From Bryobacterales bacterium (GTDB taxonomy: Bacteria; Acidobacteriota; Terriglobia; Bryobacterales; Bryobacteraceae), in assembly GCA_020846745.1 (NCBI GenBank), contig JADLDI010000037.1:1-38825 (forward strand): a stretch of 38,825 nucleotides of DNA, read 5' to 3'. Every line of letters begins with the position of its first letter. Position 1 is the first letter of the stretch. The notes under the pieces are model-generated. The model searched no databases, was not told where the DNA came from, and worked only from the letters and a program-made list of their open reading frames with translations. A program made the translations under genes and the position numbers. Below, piece by piece: positions 22,668 through 30,088 of this stretch.

Positions 22668-22768
22668 GGTTGCGGTTCCGTTTCCGTTGCAGTGCGTGTT
22701 TGCAGTGGTTTACCGGACCCGGGGCGCGGTGCTAAATCGCATTCAGCGGGTTTTTTCTCACGCCCGTG

Positions 22769-22785
22769 CGGTCGCGGCTCGGTTA
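22769..22785. repeat. Dispersed repeat core, third copy
   Basis: The 17-base core CGGTCGCGGCTCGGTTA differs by one base from positions 17-33. A weaker relative (GGTTGCGGTTCCGTTTC) starts at 22668, directly after the 33-bp tandem repeat. The spacer 22535-22782 therefore concentrates the repeat types seen at the left end of the window. Confidence 0.55.
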
Positions 22786-24345
22786 CAGGGTGCGTGTTTG
22801 GTCTAAGTCGGCTAGGAGGACTTGGGCGCAGTTATAACCGGGGAGGCCGGTTACGTTGCCGCCGGGGTGGGAACTGCCGCCGCAGAGGTAGAGTCCTTTG
22901 ACGTGGCCGCGGTAGTGGCCGGCTCCTTCGAAGGGGCGGTTGTAACCGACCTGGCCGTGGGAAAGGGCTCCGATGAGTAAGTCGCCTTCGCGCATGTTGG
23001 GGAGGGTGCGTTCGGTGTCGAGGGGGGACTGGGTGGTCCAGTGGAGGATGGCGTTGCGGGTGTTGGGGGCGTAACTCGCCCAGTGGTCCAGCATATGGCG
23101 GCCGTGTGATTGTTTGGCTTGGTCCCAGTTAGCGGGATTGCCTTCTAAGTGATAGGGGAGCTTTTCCCACCAGAAGGCGGTGTGATGGCCGGGCGGAGCT
23201 TGCGACGGGTCGAAGACAGACGGGCAGGAGCCCCACATGACGGTGGGCGGGATTTGGCCTTGTTGATGGCAGCGGACGATCTCGGGAAATTGGTGGGAGT
23301 GTTCGAGCCCGAGGATGATCATGAAGGCTTGGGAAAGTTCGGGGGAGCGCTCGGCGGCGGTGTAGACAGGCGCTTCAGAGAGGTTGACGTTGACGGCGAA
23401 CAGGGGCGCCAGGAGGTTGAAGCGGAACTCACGGGCTTTAGTGCGCCATGTTTCGGGGACGTCTTGCGAATGGAAGAGGTCGATGAAGGTCTGGAGCGGG
23501 TTGAGGCCGGAGGCGACGGCGCGAGTTCTGATGAAATCGCCGCCGGCGGTTTCCACACCGGATACCGCACCGTTGCGAACGTGGATGCGGCGGGGTTCGG
23601 TGTTGAGGCGGATCTCGCCTCCGGTTTCTTCTACGGCCCGGACTAACGCGGCGGCTAATTGGCCGGCGCCGCCGCGGCACATCTGCGCTTTCGCCTTGCC
23701 GGCCAACAGCGCAGCGATGTGATGGCCGAAGCCGGGGGCGCGGAGGTCGACTTCGCGGAGTCCGTTGAAGAAGAGCAGTCCGGCCTGGATGACGGGGTTT
23801 TCGAATTCCCGAATAACGAACTCCAGTGGGGAGAGGCGGCTGACTTCGAGCAGGCGGCGGCCTTGTGGAGTGCGGTTGAGGAGTTCGGCACGGCGTGCGG
23901 GTTCGAGGGGAGGCGACTGGCTTTCGGGGATGAGGATTTCGTCGAGGATGGGCTGGAAGTCAGCGCGCCAGCGGCGGAGGGTGGCGGCATCGCGGGGGCT
24001 GAGTTGGGCGAAGGAATCGGCGGTACGGTCGAAGTCGGTCCACCACTGGAGGGAGCGGTGGTCGCGGAGGATGAGGGCGACGTTGAGGTCGGGCTCGATG
24101 TAATGGGCGCCGCGGTTGGCAAGGTCGAGGTTGCGGTACCAGGGCATGGCAGTGAGCGCGCGGTGGTAGAAGGAGTGTGGATGATGGAGGAAGCCCTGGG
24201 AGTCGCGAACGGTGGCGAGGCCGCCACCGGGTACGTTGCGGCGTTCGAGGCAAAGGGTGCGGAGGCCGGCCATTCCCAGATAGGCCTGGAGGACCAGGGA
24301 GTTGTGGCCGCTGCCGAGGAGGATGACGTCGTATTCGGTGGGCAC
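22783..24345 (-). CDS. FAD-dependent oxidoreductase, PYROXD2/phytoene-desaturase-like
   Basis: A 520-residue flavoprotein. The N-terminal FAD-binding Rossmann motif is 'YDVILLGSGHNSLVLQAYLGMAGLRTLCLERRNVPGGG' (about 5-42), and the C-terminal 'GLYLCGGSSHPGGNVTGLPGYNCAQVLL' is the second flavin-contact block found in CrtI/PYROXD2-type enzymes. The middle 'GGAGQLAAALVRAVEETGGEIRLNTE' is also characteristic. Reaction and substrate are unknown; no carotenoid-synthesis genes are nearby, so a phytoene role is unlikely. It is predicted to be soluble and cytoplasmic. The start is a GTG without a clear Shine-Dalgarno, 12 bases after the creatininase-family gene ends, so the two probably form an operon. 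Confidence 0.9.
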   Translation of the reverse strand: MPTEYDVILLGSGHNSLVLQAYLGMAGLRTLCLERRNVPGGGLATVRDSQGFLHHPHSFYHRALTAMPWYRNLDLANRGAHYIEPDLNVALILRDHRSLQWWTDFDRTADSFAQLSPRDAATLRRWRADFQPILDEILIPESQSPPLEPARRAELLNRTPQGRRLLEVSRLSPLEFVIREFENPVIQAGLLFFNGLREVDLRAPGFGHHIAALLAGKAKAQMCRGGAGQLAAALVRAVEETGGEIRLNTEPRRIHVRNGAVSGVETAGGDFIRTRAVASGLNPLQTFIDLFHSQDVPETWRTKAREFRFNLLAPLFAVNVNLSEAPVYTAAERSPELSQAFMIILGLEHSHQFPEIVRCHQQGQIPPTVMWGSCPSVFDPSQAPPGHHTAFWWEKLPYHLEGNPANWDQAKQSHGRHMLDHWASYAPNTRNAILHWTTQSPLDTERTLPNMREGDLLIGALSHGQVGYNRPFEGAGHYRGHVKGLYLCGGSSHPGGNVTGLPGYNCAQVLLADLDQTRTL

Positions 24346-24357
24346 GCGGTGAGTTGG

Positions 24358-25107
24358 TTAGCCGCGGTAGAAGGTTAGGAAGGCGTCGGATAAGGCGGAG
24401 ACGATGGCGGCGCGGTCGCGGTCGCCTTTCTCTTTGGTGGCGCGGTCAGGCGAGTCGGTGAAGCCGTTGATGTCGCGCCAGAAGCCGTGGCGTTCGTGGC
24501 GGTAGAAGTGGGCGTAGGCGCGTGGGTCGGTGTCGACGGTCTCGTCGCGATGCGGCCGGTCCTGGGGCACGATGTCGCCGCGAAGGGACATCATCATGGA
24601 GGTTTCGAAGTCGCCGGCATGGCCGGGGAGCCAGCGCTGCTTGTTAGCTTCGACGCCGATGAGAGCGTCCCAGGCGATGACCCAGTAGGATCCGGCAGCG
24701 GCGCGGACGGGATGTTTCAAGGCGACGTCGCGGACGGCGAGCTGGGCGATTTCGTGGTTGCCGCCATGGCCGTTGACGACGAAGATGCGTTTGAAACCGT
24801 CGGTGACCAGGGATTCGAGCAGTTCACGGAGGACCTTGTAATAGGTTTCGGTAGAGAGCGACATGGTGCCGCCGTAGATGAGGTGATGGTCGGAGGAGCC
24901 GAAGGGGAGGGCTGGAGCGACGATCACCGGGATGTGCCCGGAGGCGCGCGTGGCGGCCTCGCGGCAGATAGTTTCGACGGTGTAGAAGTCAGTGCCGGTG
25001 GGCAGGTGGGGGCCGTGCTGTTCGGTGGCGCCGATGGGGAAGACAACGAGTGAGTCCGCCGCGGCTTGGCCCAGTTGTTCGCGATTCAGGTCAGTGAAGA
25101 GTCTCAA
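24358..25107 (-). CDS. Creatininase-family amidohydrolase
   Basis: A 249-residue metal-dependent amidase of the creatininase family, whose members hydrolyse creatinine or formamide intermediates such as 2-amino-5-formylamino-6-ribosylaminopyrimidinone. Metal-ligand motifs are 'PIGATEQHGPHLPTGTDFYTVE' (Glu, His and Asp), 'VVNGHGGN' and 'GHAGDFETSMMM'. I chose a TTG start at 25107 because homologues begin 'MRLxDL', the reading from there gives 'LRLFTDLNREQL', and it leaves room for the divergent gene at 25167. An upstream ATG at 25185 would overlap that gene. It is first in a likely operon with the FAD oxidoreductase. The substrate is not identifiable. Confidence 0.88.
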   Translation of the reverse strand: MRLFTDLNREQLGQAAADSLVVFPIGATEQHGPHLPTGTDFYTVETICREAATRASGHIPVIVAPALPFGSSDHHLIYGGTMSLSTETYYKVLRELLESLVTDGFKRIFVVNGHGGNHEIAQLAVRDVALKHPVRAAAGSYWVIAWDALIGVEANKQRWLPGHAGDFETSMMMSLRGDIVPQDRPHRDETVDTDPRAYAHFYRHERHGFWRDINGFTDSPDRATKEKGDRDRAAIVSALSDAFLTFYRG

Positions 25108-25166
25108 CCCGATAGCATACTCAGGAATGTTGGGGAAGTACAGGGCTGCGACATACTGAAAAGACG

Positions 25167-25403
25167 GTGAACTTGAGAGACACATCGGCAGCCGCGAGCG
25201 AAGTCTATTACCGGCGACTTGCGGAGATGACACCGGCCGAACGGGTGGCCGTCGGCGTGGCACTCTGGGAGGCGGGCGATGCGACCGAACGGGCGGCGAT
25301 GCGGCGTATGTATCCCGAGGCGGATGAAGCCGAGATTACGTTTCAGGTTGCGGTGAGAAGGTTCGGGGCGGAGTTGGCGCGGAAGGTCTACGGACGGGAG
25401 TGA
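25167..25403 (+). CDS. Small conserved cytoplasmic protein
   Basis: A 78-residue acidic-to-neutral helical protein starting at a GTG: 'AEMTPAERVAVGVALWEAGDATERAAMRR' followed by 'YPEADEAEITFQVAVRRFGAELARKVYG'. I recall a widespread small hypothetical family in Acidobacteria and other environmental bacteria with this 'MTPAERV..G..LW.AGD...R...R..YP.A.E.EI.F..A..RFG..LA.K' layout, sometimes next to nucleotidyltransferase-like genes. The function is unknown. It is divergent from the creatininase gene and monocistronic, and a hairpin at 25439-25469 follows it. Confidence 0.78.
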   Translation: MNLRDTSAAASEVYYRRLAEMTPAERVAVGVALWEAGDATERAAMRRMYPEADEAEITFQVAVRRFGAELARKVYGRE

Positions 25404-25438
25404 TGACGGTAAGAGAAGCATTCTCCGGGTTACGCTAA

Positions 25439-25469
25439 GGCCAGGACCGACATTACGCCGATCCTGGCC
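25439..25469. terminator. Hairpin between convergent genes
   Basis: GGCCAGGA and TCCTGGCC form an 8-bp stem with a 15-base loop between the rightward small gene (ends 25403) and the leftward BsuPI-domain gene (ends 25485). It lacks a long T-run on either side. Placement suggests a shared 3'-end structure. Confidence 0.5.
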
Positions 25470-25484
25470 CCCAGTTATACAGGT

Positions 25485-26426
25485 TTACGGTTGAGCCGGC
25501 TGCGGCAAACTAATCGGCACCGTAGCCGCGAACCGCGGTGTATCCGGAGCTGTGGTCAGCCAGGCTTCGACGTATAGGACGTCGGCGTCCGGGGGGACGA
25601 TGGCGCGCGGGATATCGACGGTGGCGGTCCACTCGCCGGAGATCGTCCTTAGAGTCTCCACCTGAGCGAACATGCGGCCTTCGGACCAGCGGAAGAGTTC
25701 GCGGCCGTTGGGGTGGCGCACGACAACTTCATATTCCTGCGCGGTGGGGAACAGCAGGCGGAGCGGGGCTCCGTTGCCGGCCTCGACGCGGAGGGTTGCG
25801 CGGAAGGTCTCGGGCAGTTCGGCGATCGCAAGAGTGAACCGGCCGAGGTTATCGGATTCGAGTAATTGCTTACCGATGCGGGAACGGACGAGGTCGTATT
25901 TGCGTGGTCCGGCGAAAGTGGTCACCTCGCGCTGGACCATTCCAATGCCTTCCACGAACTTCTCGCTCACCACGCCGGTGTCGGCGCAGGAGAAGGTGCG
26001 GTAGCGGATGTCGAGGGCTTCGGGGAAGTAGCCCGCGGGCCCACGATACTCAGACCGTTTCCCGGCAGTTTGGCCTTCCTGATCGCACTGGCGGAAGTTG
26101 GCTTGCCACCAGAGACCGTCGGCGGGTTGGAAGCTGGTTACCTGAACTTCTTTGCCGGTCTCCTCGTCGTAATGGACGAGGACGCCGCGTTCATTTACGC
26201 GAGCCATCAGCTTGGTTTCCGTGTACCCGGAAAGCGGGTAATAGGTATTGCCGTTGATCAGGAACGGCGTTCCGGCGCGCACCGTGAACTCCTGGCCGGT
26301 TTGCGCATTCCGGTAAGTCCAGGAGTTGTTGGGAGCAAGCGGAAAGAAATCACCGGCGAAAGCGGCAGGGGCGGCGATGAGCAGCGCCGCGACCACCGGT
26401 GTCCGCAGAAAGGAATTGAATCTCAT
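25485..26426 (-). CDS. Exported protein with C-terminal BsuPI-like domain
   Basis: A 313-residue secreted or periplasmic protein. Residues 1-24 are a signal peptide ending 'APAAFAG'. Residues about 26-185 are beta-rich, start with 'FFPLAPNNSWTYRNAQTGQEFTV' and contain only two cysteines (in 'FRQCDQEG' and 'TFSCADT') that could form a disulfide. Residues about 195-300 fit the BsuPI domain, named after an intracellular proteinase inhibitor of Bacillus: 'TFRATLRVEAGNGAPLRLLFPTAQEYEVVVRHPNGRELFRWSEGRMFAQVETLRTISGEW'. The ATG is preceded by GAGGTG. No protease lies next to it, although a subtilase is 6 kb to the right. Inhibition of a protease is only a possibility, since many BsuPI-domain proteins have no shown inhibitory role. 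Confidence 0.85.
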   Translation of the reverse strand: MRFNSFLRTPVVAALLIAAPAAFAGDFFPLAPNNSWTYRNAQTGQEFTVRAGTPFLINGNTYYPLSGYTETKLMARVNERGVLVHYDEETGKEVQVTSFQPADGLWWQANFRQCDQEGQTAGKRSEYRGPAGYFPEALDIRYRTFSCADTGVVSEKFVEGIGMVQREVTTFAGPRKYDLVRSRIGKQLLESDNLGRFTLAIAELPETFRATLRVEAGNGAPLRLLFPTAQEYEVVVRHPNGRELFRWSEGRMFAQVETLRTISGEWTATVDIPRAIVPPDADVLYVEAWLTTAPDTPRFAATVPISLPQPAQP

Positions 26427-26506
26427 TGTGTCACCTCAGACAAAGAACGACGAACGAGTGACCCGGGCTCTGTCGTCATTACAGCAAATAACGCGGAGGG
26501 GGAGAT

Positions 26507-26539
26507 AAAAAAAGCTCAACACTTGGGAAGGTGTTGAGC
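26507..26539 (-). terminator. Strong intrinsic terminator of the four-cysteine gene
   Basis: On the minus strand a perfect 9-bp stem GCTCAACAC/GTGTTGAGC with an 8-base loop is followed directly by seven T. It begins 24 bases beyond the stop codon of the leftward gene at 26564. It is the clearest Rho-independent terminator in the window and isolates the small gene from the downstream BsuPI gene. Confidence 0.85.
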
Positions 26540-26563
26540 CTGAGGAAGGAGATGAGTGGCGAA

Positions 26564-26737
26564 CTACGTCTGTGGTTGAGGGGCGAGCCGGCCGGTTGCG
26601 CAGGCAACGATGCCGGGACAATGCTCGCGACAGGCGCCACACGTCAGGAGGATCACGGCCATCTCCATACCGAGGACGCCACCGTTCTTGCTCATCAGGG
26701 CGGCGGCTTGCGCGATCACTTCCAAGGTATTTACCAT
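26564..26737 (-). CDS. 57-residue four-cysteine protein, unrecognised
   Basis: A small protein with an N-terminal amphipathic part (MVNTLEVIAQAAALMSK), a GG at 19-20, a hydrophobic stretch 'VLGMEMAVILL', then C33-GA-C36-REH-C40-PGIVA-C46 and a polar Pro/Gln tail. The cysteine spacing is CX2CX3CX5C. I do not recognise the family. The pattern could bind a metal or Fe-S cluster, form disulfides, or be the core of a modified peptide; no maturation enzyme or transporter is adjacent. The ATG at 26737 has AAAGG upstream; a GTG at 26758 would add seven residues, including a fifth cysteine. Reality of the gene is supported by its dedicated strong terminator and its position opposite a two-component operon. 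Confidence 0.68.
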   Translation of the reverse strand: MVNTLEVIAQAAALMSKNGGVLGMEMAVILLTCGACREHCPGIVACATGRLAPQPQT

Positions 26738-26780
26738 TTCACAGGAACCTTTCGCCACTCTAACGACTAAGATAACCGGA

Positions 26781-26837
26781 AGATTGGTATCTCAAAATCG
26801 GCAATCTGTATTATTCCCTGTCAGCGGAAACTGACAG
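26781..26837. promoter_or_regulatory. Two inverted repeats in a divergent control region
   Basis: The 235-base spacer between the leftward four-cysteine gene and the rightward response regulator contains AGATTG (26781-26786) facing CAATCT (26802-26807), and a perfect 7-bp stem CTGTCAG-N6-CTGACAG (26818-26837). Several further ATTGG/CAATC words occur up to 26920. These are candidate binding sites for the adjacent NarL-type regulator or another factor; no defined promoter can be assigned. Confidence 0.4.
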
Positions 26838-26972
26838 AGCCATCAGGCAATGCCATACGTTGCAGCCATTGGAGCAAGCGGGGCAGATTGGATAGTACTC
26901 CGTTTCAATCGGTAATGTGCTTGCGTCGTTGTAAGCTTCTTACCTACAATGTGGAGGCATTAAACAGTTGCC

Positions 26973-27596
26973 ATGCCTGCCGTTTTATTAATCGACGACC
27001 ATCCTTCCATTCTGGAATGTCTGCAAACGATTGCCACATCGAGGCTGCATGCGGACAAAGTAGGGACAGCGCGGACGGCGGAGCAAGCGGTGCAGGCGGC
27101 GAGCGGGAATTCGTGGGACTTGATAGTTACCGATATCTCGATGCCGGGGCGGGACGGTCCGGAACTGATCGCGGAGTTACACCGGTTGGTTCCGAATGCG
27201 CGGATTGTCGTGTATACGGTCCACGATGAAGCCCAGTTCGGCGTACGGGCGCTGCGGGCGGGGGCGCACGGATACATCAACAAAGACCAGGAGTTATCGG
27301 AGTTGGTGAATGCGTGCCAGATGGCGATCTCGGGCCGGCGCTACATATCGCCGAAGCTGGCGGAGTTGCTGGCGGACAGCTTGCAGCAACCCGCGCTGGC
27401 GCACGAGCGGCTTTCGGACCGGGAACTGGAGATTCTGCGGCTGATCAGCGTGGGGCAGACGCCGAGCGAGATCGCCGCGAAGCTGCACATCTCTCCGAAG
27501 ACGGTGGGGACGTACCGGATGAGAATTCTGGACAAATTGGAACTGGATTCGACAGCCGATATCATCCGATACGCAGTAAGTCACAATCTGGCGTAG
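26973..27596 (+). CDS. NarL/FixJ-type response regulator
   Basis: A 207-residue two-component response regulator. Residues 1-120 are a complete receiver: acidic pair D8/D9 in 'LLIDDHPS', phospho-acceptor D54 in 'IVTDISMPG', Thr82 in 'VVYTVHDE' and Lys104 in 'YINKDQ'. Residues about 143-205 are a LuxR-type helix-turn-helix ('LSDRELEILRLISVGQTPSEIAAKLHISPKTVGTYRMRILDKLEL'). All key residues are present, so it should be phosphorylated and bind DNA as a dimer. The histidine kinase gene follows 7 bases downstream and is the evident partner. Possible targets include its own promoter and the divergent four-cysteine gene. Confidence 0.95.
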   Translation: MPAVLLIDDHPSILECLQTIATSRLHADKVGTARTAEQAVQAASGNSWDLIVTDISMPGRDGPELIAELHRLVPNARIVVYTVHDEAQFGVRALRAGAHGYINKDQELSELVNACQMAISGRRYISPKLAELLADSLQQPALAHERLSDRELEILRLISVGQTPSEIAAKLHISPKTVGTYRMRILDKLELDSTADIIRYAVSHNLA

Positions 27597-27603
27597 GTGA
27601 ATC

Positions 27604-29106
27604 ATGACGCCACGAAAGAACGCGATGCTGTACGTAGCGTTCGGCGTTGCGTGGATTTTCCTGTCCGACAAGGTGCTGAGCCGGTTGCACCTGCCGCATT
27701 CCTTTGAGGTGCTGAAGGGGCTGGCATTTGTCGTGGGGACGGGCATACTGGTGTACTTCATCAGCAGGCGGTTCGTGCGCCAGGTAACGAGGGAGAGCGA
27801 GGCGGCGCGGCGGGCCGATGAGAAGTTCCGGCTATCGGTCGAGAAAGCTCCAGTAGGAATCGCCATAATCGCGGGAGACAAGTTCCGGTATCTGAATCCG
27901 ACGGCTGTGGGCTACTTCGGGATTGGGCCTGGATCGACGACTACCGAAGGTCCGGCGCGGTTTTGTATTCCAGTGGAGCAATTGTCGGGATCGGTGATTG
28001 AGATCGCGTGCAAGCGGATGGACGGCACGACGATACCGCTGGCGGCACTGGGAATGCCGATCGACTATGAAGGGGACCGGGCGACGCTGGTGTTTGTGCG
28101 GGATCTGACCGAGGAGAGGCACAAGGGGCAATGGCTCGAATCGCTGGCCAACAGTGTTCCGGCGATTGTATGGGTGACGAGGAGCGATGGCTCGAGTGTG
28201 TTTCTGAACGAGCAGTGGGAGATCTACTGCGGGGAAGGGGCCGGGAAGACACCCCGGGAGTTTATGCATCCGGATGAACGGGATGCGACGCTGGCGCGGT
28301 GGGCGCAGTTAGCAGCGGCGCAGCAGCCGTTTGAGATGCAAATGCGCTTGCGGAGGAGAGACGGTGAGTACCGGTGGCAAGTAGCGCGCGCGGCGCCGGT
28401 GTGGGATAGGAGCGGGAACGTGGAGTACTGGTTTGGGGTGACGATCGACATTGAAGATAATGTTCGAGCGTCGCTGAACCTGGAGCGGGTGCGGGAAGCG
28501 GAGCGGGCCCGGATTGCGCGCGAGTTGCACGACGATTTGGCGCAGGCGCTGGTGACGGCAAAGCTCCAGATCGAGCTGGCGGAGTGCCCGGATTGTCCAT
28601 CGTCCGGTGAAGTGCAGAAGGCGAAAAACCACATCGCGCGGGCACTCGAAAGTACACGGTCGCTAGCGACGATGCTGCGTCCGCCGCTGCTCGACCAAGT
28701 GGGGTTGGCGGCGGCGCTGGAATGGCTGTGCAGCGATTTTGAAAAGCGGACGAAGGTGGTGTGCCGACAACAATTGGACCCTGACGCGCTTGCGGCGTTT
28801 GGGACGGAGGAGAGCCGGATTGCGATCTTCCGGATGATGCAGGAAGCGTTGTCGAATGTGGCGCGTCACGCGCGGGCGACCGAAGTGTCGGTGGCGGTGA
28901 ACCGGGACCAGGGAAAGGTGTTGTTCGAAGTCAAAGATAACGGAGTGGGGTTTGACTCGAGCCGGGCGCCATCGACACTGGGGCTAACGGGGGTGAGGGA
29001 ACGCGCCCGGTTGATAGGCGCGCTCGTCGATATCCGGTCGGGTTTCGGGGAAGGCACCCAAGTACGGCTGGAGGTGCCGGTTCCGAGCGGTGTAGCCGCA
29101 AAGTAA
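27604..29106 (+). CDS. NarX/DegS-type PAS sensor histidine kinase
   Basis: A 500-residue membrane-bound sensor kinase. Two hydrophobic helices near the N-terminus (about 8-20 and 38-58) leave almost no periplasmic loop. Two PAS domains follow (about 75-180 and 185-290, the second ending 'YWFGVTIDIEDNVRASLNLERVREAERARIAREL'). The phosphorylation site is His309 in 'ARELHDDLAQALVTAKLQIEL' of the HisKA_3 type that partners NarL-family regulators. The ATPase domain shows 'EALSNVARHARATEVSV', 'DNGVGFDSS' and 'GLTGVRERARLIGA'. It is co-transcribed with the response regulator, and AGGTG precedes the ATG. Signal sensing is probably intracellular through PAS; the ligand is unknown. Confidence 0.94.
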   Translation: MTPRKNAMLYVAFGVAWIFLSDKVLSRLHLPHSFEVLKGLAFVVGTGILVYFISRRFVRQVTRESEAARRADEKFRLSVEKAPVGIAIIAGDKFRYLNPTAVGYFGIGPGSTTTEGPARFCIPVEQLSGSVIEIACKRMDGTTIPLAALGMPIDYEGDRATLVFVRDLTEERHKGQWLESLANSVPAIVWVTRSDGSSVFLNEQWEIYCGEGAGKTPREFMHPDERDATLARWAQLAAAQQPFEMQMRLRRRDGEYRWQVARAAPVWDRSGNVEYWFGVTIDIEDNVRASLNLERVREAERARIARELHDDLAQALVTAKLQIELAECPDCPSSGEVQKAKNHIARALESTRSLATMLRPPLLDQVGLAAALEWLCSDFEKRTKVVCRQQLDPDALAAFGTEESRIAIFRMMQEALSNVARHARATEVSVAVNRDQGKVLFEVKDNGVGFDSSRAPSTLGLTGVRERARLIGALVDIRSGFGEGTQVRLEVPVPSGVAAK

Positions 29107-29109
29107 CGG

Positions 29110-29949
29110 TTATTCGCAGGTAACGGGGTTGCGCAGTTCGCCCAAGCCTTCCACCTTGACGATCATTTCATCGCCCTGGCGAAGGAAGCGTGGGGGCTTG
29201 CGCGCAAAGCCGACGCCGGCGGGGGTGCCGGTGGAGACGACATCGCCCGGTTCGAGCGTGAAGACGCTCGAAAGGTACTCGATGAGGGTGGGGATGGGGA
29301 AGATCAGATGCCTGGTGTTGGAGTGCTGCAAAACCTCGCCGCTGACGGTGATGCTGATATCGAGGTTGTGGGGATCGGCAATTTCGTCGGCGGTAACGAT
29401 CCACGGGCCCATGGGACAGAAGGTGTCGAAAGTTTTGCCCATCACCCATTGCGAGGTGGCGAGTTGAATATCGCGGGCGGAAACGTCGTTGACGTTCATG
29501 TAGCCGAACACATGGTTGTGCCAACTGCCGGCGGGAATATTGCGGCCCCCTTTGCCGATGACGAAGGCGAACTCGGCTTCATAGTCGGGCTGTGCGGTTT
29601 TTTTGGGCAGGACGACGGTGTCGCCGGGGCCGACGACCGAGGTGGCGAACTTGGTGAAAATGGTCGGGATGGAGGGAATCGGCATGTTGGATTCAATCGC
29701 GTGGTCGCGATAGTTCAAGCCGACGCAGACGATTTTGGGAGGCCGGGGAATGGGCGCCATGAGTTTGACGCTCGAGAGGGGAATGCGGGGCCCGGTGACC
29801 GAGGCCGCTTTCTGCAGCGCGGCCGCACCGCCGGCAATCACCGAGATTGTGCACCCGAAACCTGCGGCGTTCAAGGGAATCAGTTCGTCACCAACCACCA
29901 CGCCTGGTTCCGGTAGCCCGCCCGGGCGCACAAATGTCGCTAATCTCAT
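29110..29949 (-). CDS. Fumarylacetoacetate hydrolase family protein
   Basis: A 279-residue metal-dependent C-C bond hydrolase or decarboxylase of the FAH family. The core starts at 'PPKIVCVGLNYRDHAIESN' (about residue 75). Metal ligands are visible as 'DYEAEFAFVIG' (two Glu) and the Asp of 'NVNDVSARDIQ', followed by 'GKTFDTFCPMGPWIV' and the terminal 'LEPGDVVSTGTPAGVGF'. Relatives act on acylpyruvates, 2-keto-3-deoxy sugar acids or aromatic ring-cleavage products. The divergent SDR at 30089 makes a sugar-acid role (for example a 2,4-diketo-3-deoxy acid hydrolase) attractive but unproven. A GGAGGT sequence lies 12 bases before the ATG, slightly far. The stop is 3 bases from the convergent kinase stop. 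Confidence 0.92.
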   Translation of the reverse strand: MRLATFVRPGGLPEPGVVVGDELIPLNAAGFGCTISVIAGGAAALQKAASVTGPRIPLSSVKLMAPIPRPPKIVCVGLNYRDHAIESNMPIPSIPTIFTKFATSVVGPGDTVVLPKKTAQPDYEAEFAFVIGKGGRNIPAGSWHNHVFGYMNVNDVSARDIQLATSQWVMGKTFDTFCPMGPWIVTADEIADPHNLDISITVSGEVLQHSNTRHLIFPIPTLIEYLSSVFTLEPGDVVSTGTPAGVGFARKPPRFLRQGDEMIVKVEGLGELRNPVTCE

Positions 29950-30088
29950 CTAGGTAGAAGGACCTCCAAGGAAATGCGCGAACGCCGATTGCGAAGTGAC
30001 AGGACCTAGCCCGGTTTGTTGACGACGCGAGCGTGCGCGTAGATGTTAACTCAAACTAACTTAGTGTATCATTGCCGTTTTTGACTCC

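Noticed and set aside
22783..24345. Phytoene desaturase (carotenoid synthesis)
   Set aside because: The flavin motifs fit the wider CrtI/PYROXD2 group, but no carotenoid genes are nearby and the pairing is with a creatininase-family protein.
26564..26737. Four-cysteine protein as a ferredoxin
   Set aside because: The spacing CX2CX3CX5C does not match the CX2CX2CX3CP ferredoxin pattern and the protein has only one such block.
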